Shown here in pieces: positions 1 through 6,168 of a stretch of DNA of 8,226 nt. Within the stretch, counting starts at the first letter, position 1, and each line of letters begins with the position of its first letter. A program made the translations under genes and the position numbers. This DNA is from Bacteroidota bacterium (GTDB taxonomy: Bacteria > Bacteroidota > Bacteroidia > Chitinophagales > LD1): the NCBI GenBank assembly GCA_018267355.1, contig JAFDYP010000029.1, positions 1 through 8,226 of the forward strand. The letters are read 5' to 3'. Below the pieces are notes generated by a model that was not told the origin of the DNA, did not search any database, and worked only from the letters and a program-made list of their open reading frames with translations.

Positions 1-1
1 C

Positions 2-2554
2 ACATCCAATGCTGTACAGACCAGTACGGACGGAAGTGATATGTACTTCATTGTCTTATCCAGCGGGCTATCGAGCATACTATATGGTACGTTCTACGGA
101 GGCAGGGCGCAGGTAGGAGAGCATGTGGACGGAGGCACCTGCCGCTTTGATAAAAACGGTACGATCTACTCCGCTGTATGCTCCGGCTGCGGCGGCAATA
201 GTCTTTTCCCGGCTACACCGGGAGCCTGGTCTACCAACAACAATAGCTATAACTGCAACTACTCAGCGCTGAAATTTGAGATGAACTACTCAGGGGCGTA
301 CGTAGATGTAAATGCCTCCCCTCGTGCCACAGGCTGTGTGCCGCTCACTGTACAGTTTCAATCACAGACCAGCAACGTGCAGCACCTGTACTGGAACTTT
401 GGCGATGGCAGCAGCTCGGTACAGCCGTACCCCGTACACACCTATACGGATACCGGGCACTATTTTGTATCGTTGATAGGTACAGACTCTGCACAGTGCA
501 ACTCAGCAGACACAGCCTATATAGATGTATGGGTGCGAGATGACAGTCTTTCCGCATTTTTTGGTGATAGTGTCTTTGTAGACTGCTACAACAGGAATGT
601 GACCCTAACCACTACTAACTACCCTACTACTCACTATCTGTGGAATTTTGGTGATGGTACTACGTCTATAGCCAGCCCCACTGTTACGCATACCTACGCG
701 GCGCCGGGATCATATACTGTGACGCTCACTGTGACAGATACTACCAAGTGTAACCTCCAGGCCACCTACCAGAGGAAGGTGATCACCCCACCTATTGTGC
801 GGCTCACGCTGAGTCCGACTGATACTGTGGGCTGTATCCCCCTCACTATACACTTTGGCAATACGACACCGTCTGCCGGTAGCTATCATTGGGATTTTGG
901 CAACGGGGATACCACTTCCCTGGCTAACCCTGTATATACCTACACGCGGGGAGGCCACTATACCGTGCGAGTGACCCTCTATGACTCTACTACCTGTAAT
1001 AAGACAGACACGCTGGTGATGCACGTGATAGCCATAGACTCATCAGCCGATGCAGGATTCAGCGTGAGCAGGCACTTCTATAATTGTGACTCTGTAGATG
1101 TGGCGGTACACTCCAGCTATGTAGGTGCCACATGGCAAAAGTGGGACTTCGGCGATGGCTATACTTCTACAGCCGCTACGGTTTCGCACACCTACCGGGG
1201 CAGCACCTTTGATACGATCACGCACATATTATACGACAGTACTAAAATATGCCACCCCTACGATACGGCGCGGGTGATCATCAGCCTGAGTCCGCTGCAG
1301 ACATCTGTCTCCGTACCTGACACGATAGGCTGTGTGCCCTTCACGGCTACTATGTATGGAGTATCACCGCTGCTGACCACCCATTATTACTGGTTCTTCC
1401 CGGGTGGCGATACCGCGATAGGCTCACCTGTACAGCACACCTTCTCACCGGTAGGCAGCTACCAGGTGTTATGTGTGTCTATAGATTCCAATGCGTGCGT
1501 GAATATAGACTCCAACTATGCTACGATCGTAGTGATAGATGACTCTGTACATACCCGTTTTGACATACAGGTGCTGAATGACTGCGACTCTGACCTCTCC
1601 ATCCAGCTGGTCAATAACAGTGTAAACGCTACTCAATATTACTGGACCTTTGGCAATGGCAATAGCTCTACCCTTGCGAATCCTTCCCAGCATTATTACA
1701 CTCCGGGCACCTATACCATCAAGCTGCTGGCCGTAGATACTACCCGCTGTCATCCGCGCGACTCTATGTACCGTACCGTCACGCTGAAACCTAATGTGGT
1801 GCTGCACTTCACACTCGGCGATATCTGCCTGGGGCAGACAGAAAGTTTTGTGAATCAGAGCGATCCCTCCGCAACGTACCAGTGGCAGTTTGGTGATGGA
1901 CAGGGATCTGCAGTATACTCACCGGTACATCTCTATGGCACAGATGGCTACTATACGGTACAACTCTCTATCATAGATACGAGCACCTGTGATGTGTACG
2001 ATACATTGCGCCAAAACATCACTGTCTATGCCCAGCCGATAGCCTCTTATACTACTGCCATGGATACGTATCTGTTTGAGACACCGGTAGACTTTATCAA
2101 TACCAGTCAGCACTACAATACATCGATCTGGCACTTTGGAGATGGCGACAGCTCACTGGAAACCAACCCGACCCACATCTACGACCATACTATAGACTGG
2201 CAGGTAGTGTGCCTGGAGGTGTACAATCAAGGTGCCCCCTGTCGCGATACTGTATGCGACAGCCTTTATATCCGCTTCATACCGATGATAGGCGTGCCCA
2301 ATGCCTTCTCTCCAAACGGAGACGGTATAAATGATATAGTATTTGTAGAGGGCAAGGGGATCATAGCTATGGATTTCCGCATCTACAACCGATGGGGCCA
2401 GCTGGTATATCAGGGCAATGACCCAAAGAAAGGCTGGGATGGTATCTATCGCGGCGCACCGCAGCCTATGGAGGTTTATACCTATACCGTAGACGCTACC
2501 TTGATCAATAAGGACAATGTACAACTGAAAGGCAACATCACACTGCTACGATGA
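2..2554 (+). CDS. PKD-repeat surface/secreted protein with T9SS type B C-terminal domain (5' truncated)
   Basis: Partial gene. The frame is open to the left edge, so the true start and signal peptide lie outside the window. An ATG at 41 is internal, because the residues before it (NAVQTSTDGSDMYFIVLS across it) read as part of a beta-propeller-like blade. Counting from that Met: blade remnant with a Cys-rich stretch (Cys 34, 47, 50, 72) at about 1-86; eight PKD-type beta-sandwich domains at about 87-745; and a C-terminal sorting domain at about 746-837. PKD cores (W-x-F-G-D/N-G) begin at Trp 118, 201, 284, 368, 451, 535, 615 and 697, so the period is 80-84 residues. Family knowledge: such proteins are exported through the Sec and type IX systems and act at the cell surface or as adhesins, often linked to gliding or attachment. 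The ligand is unknown. There is no enzymatic motif in the visible part. The stop abuts the convergent peptidase stop. Confidence 0.93.
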   Translation, partial: TSNAVQTSTDGSDMYFIVLSSGLSSILYGTFYGGRAQVGEHVDGGTCRFDKNGTIYSAVCSGCGGNSLFPATPGAWSTNNNSYNCNYSALKFEMNYSGAYVDVNASPRATGCVPLTVQFQSQTSNVQHLYWNFGDGSSSVQPYPVHTYTDTGHYFVSLIGTDSAQCNSADTAYIDVWVRDDSLSAFFGDSVFVDCYNRNVTLTTTNYPTTHYLWNFGDGTTSIASPTVTHTYAAPGSYTVTLTVTDTTKCNLQATYQRKVITPPIVRLTLSPTDTVGCIPLTIHFGNTTPSAGSYHWDFGNGDTTSLANPVYTYTRGGHYTVRVTLYDSTTCNKTDTLVMHVIAIDSSADAGFSVSRHFYNCDSVDVAVHSSYVGATWQKWDFGDGYTSTAATVSHTYRGSTFDTITHILYDSTKICHPYDTARVIISLSPLQTSVSVPDTIGCVPFTATMYGVSPLLTTHYYWFFPGGDTAIGSPVQHTFSPVGSYQVLCVSIDSNACVNIDSNYATIVVIDDSVHTRFDIQVLNDCDSDLSIQLVNNSVNATQYYWTFGNGNSSTLANPSQHYYTPGTYTIKLLAVDTTRCHPRDSMYRTVTLKPNVVLHFTLGDICLGQTESFVNQSDPSATYQWQFGDGQGSAVYSPVHLYGTDGYYTVQLSIIDTSTCDVYDTLRQNITVYAQPIASYTTAMDTYLFETPVDFINTSQHYNTSIWHFGDGDSSLETNPTHIYDHTIDWQVVCLEVYNQGAPCRDTVCDSLYIRFIPMIGVPNAFSPNGDGINDIVFVEGKGIIAMDFRIYNRWGQLVYQGNDPKKGWDGIYRGAPQPMEVYTYTVDATLINKDNVQLKGNITLLR
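299..2275 (+). repeat. Eight tandem PKD-type domain repeats (A-B-A-B-A-B-7-8)
   Basis: Protein-level tandem repeat with a unit of about 83 residues (about 250 bp). Approximate limits are 299-535, 536-787, 788-1039, 1040-1291, 1292-1540, 1541-1789, 1790-2029 and 2030-2275. Domains 1, 3 and 5 share a first strand beginning G-C-V/I-P-L/F-T; domains 2, 4 and 6 instead carry D/N-C followed by polar residues. The first six are therefore three copies of a two-domain module. Domains 7 and 8 are divergent. Domain 5 has WFFPGG in place of the WxFGDG core. Seven domains carry a Cys pair 54-55 residues apart. PKD domains are normally extracellular, Ig-like spacer or binding modules. DNA identity between copies is only patchy, so the duplication looks old. 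Confidence 0.88.
2276..2551 (+). other. T9SS type B / gliding-motility-associated C-terminal sorting domain
   Basis: The last 92 residues carry the family's hallmarks in order: VPNAFSPNGDGINDI (residues 752-766 from the Met at 41), IYNRWGQLVY (781-790), GWDG (798-801), a PMEVYTYTV-like strand (809-817) and a final strand KGNITLLR ending exactly at the C-terminus. This matches the gliding motility-associated C-terminal domain, the type B signal for type IX secretion in Bacteroidota. By family knowledge it directs passage across the outer membrane after Sec export. It implies that the host genome encodes a T9SS outside this window. Confidence 0.92.
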
Positions 2555-5176
2555 TCACTCCACTGCCTTGACCTCTTCTATAGCAGCCTTAGCAGTCTTG
2601 ATCACGTTATCTATCTCTTTGAGCTCTGCTTTGAGCGCAGCCTTGTATTTCTCCTTTGTGCGGCTGCCGCTGCTCTCTACCTGCTCGTAGACAGCCTTTT
2701 CACGCTCGTATGTTTCTTTGATACGCTCCAGCGCGCCGAGACCAAAGCCCAGAAGCTGTTTACTTTTCTCCTGGTCAGCCAGGAGTTCCGCCTTGATCGT
2801 CACTACACCACGGGCGCTCAGCGCCGGCTGCATACGGCAGAGGAAATTAGCATAGTGATACATCAGCATAGCTTTGGAGAAGCCCTTGTCCTCCTTCAGT
2901 TTTCTCTCAAAGTATCCGTTGTACCCGGAGTCGCCACTCAGAGCGACCACCGTGTACACTGCATTCTTCATGTCAAAAACCTTTTCCTTTGCAAAGAGCC
3001 TGATGGCCTGCAGCGCCTTGAGCGAATCCAGCTTATTCAGAGTGATGAGCGCCGTAGAGGCCACGAGATAAGACGAATCCCCCAGGGCTTTCTCCACAGC
3101 GGCTTCATATTTGCGCGCTTTCTCTCTGCCCAGCTTGTCCAGCACAGCCGCGCGTACATGAGAGGCGCTATCTGTCTCCAGCATGGCCTGCAACGCGGGA
3201 AGAATACCATCTCTGTCAGCTTCGGTCACCAGGATATTCCTGACGGCCAGCGCGCGGATGCTCTCCGAGTGGTCTCTCAGAGCATCCTTATATAGGGCAG
3301 CTACTCCGGTATTATTTTTCTGAGCACCCTTTAGCGAGTCGAGAGCCTCGCGCCGCTGCATATAGCGCGTGCCTTTCCGGTACTGAAATTCATACTCTGT
3401 TATACTCTTATTCTCAGATTTCTCGCATAGCAGGACCCGCTCCCCGTCTGCATCTATCAGGTCAGGCTTTCTGCCCAGTGCCTTGAAGGCAAAGGTTTGT
3501 TTTCTCTTAGTCAGCGTCACATTCTCTGATACCACGATATCATCATAGTGCATGTCTATACGGAATGGTAGCTGATAGGTGAGTGGCTTATCAGTGCTGT
3601 GCTTCTGAGAGACCTTGACATAGACACTGTCATGTGCATAGCTGTATTTGAAATCCAGGACCGGTAGCCCAGTATTGTAGTACCACTGATCAAAGAACCA
3701 ATTCATATCACGACCTGTGACATCTTCAAAACACATGCGCAGTGCAGGTACCTCTGTATTTTTATATGCATAGCGCTGGAGATAGAGCTGCAGGGATTTG
3801 AAAAAAGCATCGTCTCCTACCGCATAGCGCAGCATATGGAGGATGCGACCGCCCTTTTCATAGGTGTGTGCATCAAAAACCTCTTCTCTGTCATCATAGT
3901 GAAAGCGCACCAGATCATAGTTTTTACCTTTGCGCACATCGGCCATATACTTGGCAAAAGCCTGGTAGTTTTTCCAGTCGGCATATTCACGGCCATAGCG
4001 GTGCTCATTCCACAGGTACTCACTGTAGTCGGCAAAGGATTCATGCAGTGTAGTGTTGCTCCACGTCTTGGCGGTGACCAGATCTCCAAACCACTGATGA
4101 AACAGCTCATGGGAGATATAATCGTGATAGTCCTCATCGAGCATCTGGCGTGGTGTACGGTTGAGGTTTTCTCCATGCAGAGTAGCTGTGGTGTTCTCCA
4201 TAGCGCCGCTGACATAGTCGCGTACTACCACCTGTGAGTATTTCTGCCAGGGATAGTCATATCCCAGCCGCCGAGAAAAAAACTCCATCATGGCAGGTGT
4301 CTCGCCAAACATCTTCATGGTATAAGGAGCATACTTAGGCTCGATATAGTAGTTTACTTCTTTATCACGCCATTTGTCCTTAGTGACTACAAACTCTCCC
4401 ACGGCCATCATCACGAGATACTGCGAGTGGGGCAGGTCCATATGCCAATAGTCGGTACGGGTGCCGTCTCCATTATCCTTTTGCGACGCAAGTACACCAT
4501 TTGACAGGGTCGTGTACTTTTTGTCTACTGTGATATAGATGTCATCAGTACACTTGAAATTAGGTTTATCCAAAGTAGGAAACCAGTAGGAGTTTGACTC
4601 TGTCTCTCCCTGGGTCCATATTTCCTGCGGCTTGTCTGAGTCTGTGCCCAGCGGATTGATAAAGTAAAGCCCCTTATCCTCCTGTATCGCATCGGAGCCC
4701 CCGGTACGGCGCTCATTAGGTTTAGACTTATAGTCTATGAAAAGGGTAAACTTCTCTCCCTCCTTGTACTCCCTGTCCAGCGTGATATCCAGCTTCATCG
4801 TATCATAGGTGTATCTGAGGGGGCTGGTATTGCCATTGGCGCCGACCAGCTCTACTTTGTAGATATCCAGGTTCTTTGCGTCGAGCTTGACACTGGCCTG
4901 CGGATAAAAATGCGGTGACAGCGTGATATGTTCCTGGCCATACAGCCACTGGTGTGCCCAGTCAAAGCGCACATCCAGTCTGGTGTGTATCAGATCACAG
5001 TACTTAGTAGCTGCGGCCCTGTATGGATTTTCCCTGGGCACTGTGATCTGCATGGTATCCAGCAGGATCGCGTGCTTATCATCATACGCCGCCTTCGTCG
5101 ACCGGCATGAAGAAATAAATGTACCCAGCACCGCTGCAAGGGAGACTAATACTAAAACTCTGGCTAATGATCTCAA
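2555..5176 (-). CDS. M1 family zinc metallopeptidase (aminopeptidase N-like) lipoprotein with HEAT-like C-terminal region
   Basis: Predicted 873-residue zinc aminopeptidase that removes N-terminal residues from peptides, acting in the periplasm or at the cell surface as a lipoprotein. The N-terminus is a lipoprotein signal: charged MRSLAR, a hydrophobic core and lipobox ISSC with the lipidated Cys at 24. The M1 fold follows: N-terminal beta domain (about 60-265), the substrate-binding GAMEN motif at 324-328, zinc ligands HELFH at 356-360 with the third ligand Glu 379 (HExxH-X18-E), and the catalytic-type Tyr 439 in TYEKGG. A WFFDQWYYNTGLP segment (493-505) closes the catalytic domain. Residues about 630-760 form HEAT-like helical hairpins, and about 805-873 is Lys/Glu-rich helix, possibly coiled coil. 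The only plausible start is TTG at 5176: there is no in-frame ATG or GTG back to the meaB stop, and this start leaves an intact signal peptide. All catalytic residues are present. Substrate specificity cannot be read from the sequence. Confidence 0.93.
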   Translation of the reverse strand: MRSLARVLVLVSLAAVLGTFISSCRSTKAAYDDKHAILLDTMQITVPRENPYRAAATKYCDLIHTRLDVRFDWAHQWLYGQEHITLSPHFYPQASVKLDAKNLDIYKVELVGANGNTSPLRYTYDTMKLDITLDREYKEGEKFTLFIDYKSKPNERRTGGSDAIQEDKGLYFINPLGTDSDKPQEIWTQGETESNSYWFPTLDKPNFKCTDDIYITVDKKYTTLSNGVLASQKDNGDGTRTDYWHMDLPHSQYLVMMAVGEFVVTKDKWRDKEVNYYIEPKYAPYTMKMFGETPAMMEFFSRRLGYDYPWQKYSQVVVRDYVSGAMENTTATLHGENLNRTPRQMLDEDYHDYISHELFHQWFGDLVTAKTWSNTTLHESFADYSEYLWNEHRYGREYADWKNYQAFAKYMADVRKGKNYDLVRFHYDDREEVFDAHTYEKGGRILHMLRYAVGDDAFFKSLQLYLQRYAYKNTEVPALRMCFEDVTGRDMNWFFDQWYYNTGLPVLDFKYSYAHDSVYVKVSQKHSTDKPLTYQLPFRIDMHYDDIVVSENVTLTKRKQTFAFKALGRKPDLIDADGERVLLCEKSENKSITEYEFQYRKGTRYMQRREALDSLKGAQKNNTGVAALYKDALRDHSESIRALAVRNILVTEADRDGILPALQAMLETDSASHVRAAVLDKLGREKARKYEAAVEKALGDSSYLVASTALITLNKLDSLKALQAIRLFAKEKVFDMKNAVYTVVALSGDSGYNGYFERKLKEDKGFSKAMLMYHYANFLCRMQPALSARGVVTIKAELLADQEKSKQLLGFGLGALERIKETYEREKAVYEQVESSGSRTKEKYKAALKAELKEIDNVIKTAKAAIEEVKAVE
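4040..4111 (-). other. M1 peptidase zinc-binding site (HExxH-X18-E)
   Basis: Codons for His 356, Glu 357 and His 360 (HELFH) and for Glu 379 (in LHESFADY) lie in this stretch of the minus-strand gene. The spacing matches the gluzincin M1 signature exactly. The exopeptidase motif GAMEN is encoded just upstream at about 4193-4207. Presence of all these residues argues for an active enzyme rather than a degenerate homologue. Confidence 0.93.
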
Positions 5177-5248
5177 GGCTGATAGATTTGAATATTTGAC
5201 CGGCCTAAAGCTACAAAAAGCTAGCCTGATGTGCCCCGGGCATGGGTA

Positions 5249-6145
5249 TCAGCTCTCAAGCGGTCGGAGGAAGCCGTGGGTAAAACGATACAGGCTGAAG
5301 CCCGGCTGCGCTGCTGAGTCTATGAGCTGCTGGCGCAGCGCCTTCTTATCAAATCCCTTCATCCTATAACGCTGGATGATCTTATAGGCTTTATCTGCCA
5401 TCAGGCTGATCCTCCTTTCCTCATTGCCTTTGAACTCTATCTGCCTGATTGTACTGATCAATTCTTTGACACCTTTGGCCTCCACCGCTACCGTACGCAG
5501 CACAGGGATATGGTCCCGCCCGCTGATGTGGAGCTGCAGGGATAAAAAATTGGCCATCGCATCCGCCTCTGGCCGGTCTGCTTTATTCACTACAAAAATA
5601 TCTGCTATCTCCATGAGGCCCGCTTTCATGGCTTGTACCGAATCGCCCGCCTCAGGCACCAGTACTACGACTGTGGTGTCCGCCAGGCCGGCTATCTCTA
5701 CCTCGCTCTGGCCTACACCTACCGTCTCTATGAATATATAGTCAAAGGGATAAGCCTTCATCACCTCTACTACCTCTATGATCTTATCGCTCAGGCCGCC
5801 GAGAGACCCGCGCGAGGCCAGAGACCGAATGAAGAGATTGGGGTCAGTAAAATGAGCAGTCATGCGCAACCTGTCACCCAGTACGGCGCCGAGATTGAAC
5901 GGCGAAGAAGGGTCTACGAGGATCAGGCCTACTTTTTTGCCCTCACCCAATAAATAACCGATCACCGCGTTCAGGAGCGTACTCTTGCCGGCGCCGGGGG
6001 GACCAGTGAGGCCGATGACCGGTATATCATGTGGCGTGAGCGACCCGAGTATAGTTTCAAAACCATCCGCTTCATTCTCCACCAGAGAGATAGTGCGGGC
6101 CAGGGTTTTAAAATCGGACAGGATGGTCGTATTTTGCGCAGGCAT
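5249..6145 (-). CDS. meaB: MeaB/ArgK-type G3E-family GTPase (methylmalonyl-CoA mutase chaperone-like)
   Basis: 298-residue P-loop GTPase of the MeaB (YgfD/ArgK, formerly 'LAO/AO transport ATPase') family. Visible motifs: P-loop GPPGAGKST at 48-56; VDPSSP at 77-82; FIRSLASRGSLGG at 105-117; ETVGVGQSEVE (G3 region) at 140-150; and NKAD (G4, guanine recognition) at 187-190. Family role: cytoplasmic GTPase that guards loading of adenosylcobalamin onto methylmalonyl-CoA mutase or related B12 mutases and protects them from inactivation. No mutase subunit gene lies in the window, so the partner is inferred from family only. It is somewhat shorter than the roughly 330 residues of well-studied MeaB proteins, mainly at the ends; all nucleotide-binding motifs are intact. 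The ATG at 6145 has no clear Shine-Dalgarno, as is usual in Bacteroidota. Downstream, 72 bp separate its stop from the peptidase gene on the same strand. Confidence 0.92.
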   Translation of the reverse strand: MPAQNTTILSDFKTLARTISLVENEADGFETILGSLTPHDIPVIGLTGPPGAGKSTLLNAVIGYLLGEGKKVGLILVDPSSPFNLGAVLGDRLRMTAHFTDPNLFIRSLASRGSLGGLSDKIIEVVEVMKAYPFDYIFIETVGVGQSEVEIAGLADTTVVVLVPEAGDSVQAMKAGLMEIADIFVVNKADRPEADAMANFLSLQLHISGRDHIPVLRTVAVEAKGVKELISTIRQIEFKGNEERRISLMADKAYKIIQRYRMKGFDKKALRQQLIDSAAQPGFSLYRFTHGFLRPLES

Positions 6146-6168
6146 AGCGTATCGAAAATATAAAACAT
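6146..6168. promoter_or_regulatory. 23-bp divergent gap between meaB and the glycan gene cluster
   Basis: AT-rich gap between the meaB ATG (minus strand) and the inferred TTG start of the ligase gene (plus strand). It is too short to hold two complete promoters, so at least one promoter must extend into a coding region. The plus-strand octamer AACATTTG at 6164-6171 resembles the Bacteroidota -7 element TAnnTTTG (one mismatch), but no TTTG lies at the expected distance upstream. The assignment is by position only. Confidence 0.3.

Noticed and set aside
41..43. ATG at 41 as the start of the PKD protein
   Set aside because: The frame continues upstream to the window edge with blade-like sequence, and no signal peptide follows this ATG, so it is internal.
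299..2275. Regular 250-bp periodicity considered as a CRISPR-like or satellite DNA repeat
   Set aside because: The period is protein-coded (PKD domains); nucleotide identity is patchy and there are no conserved short repeats with unique spacers.
345..2524. A string of minus-strand open frames (60-123 codons) opposite the PKD gene
   Set aside because: They recur with the PKD repeat period, have low-complexity His/Arg/Ile-rich translations without family motifs, and lie opposite a clearly coding frame. They are composition shadows.
2529..2569. Possible bidirectional terminator around the convergent stops
   Set aside because: The only inverted repeat seen is AAGGCA/TGCCTT, with a 6-bp stem, a 29-nt loop and no T-tract on either strand. 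That is too weak to call as a terminator.
2855..3295. Plus-strand open frame of 146 codons opposite the peptidase C-terminal region
   Set aside because: It has no recognisable motif and sits opposite well-supported HEAT-like coding sequence. It is treated as a shadow.
5207..5223. Direct repeat AAAGCTA spaced 10 bp in the meaB-peptidase gap
   Set aside because: A 7-bp repeat seen once in AT-rich sequence is easily due to chance, and no known operator matches.
4923..5369. Plus-strand open frame of 148 codons spanning the meaB-peptidase gap
   Set aside because: It covers the 3' end of meaB, the gap and the signal peptide region of the peptidase in antisense. Its translation shows no domain features, so it is unlikely to be a gene.
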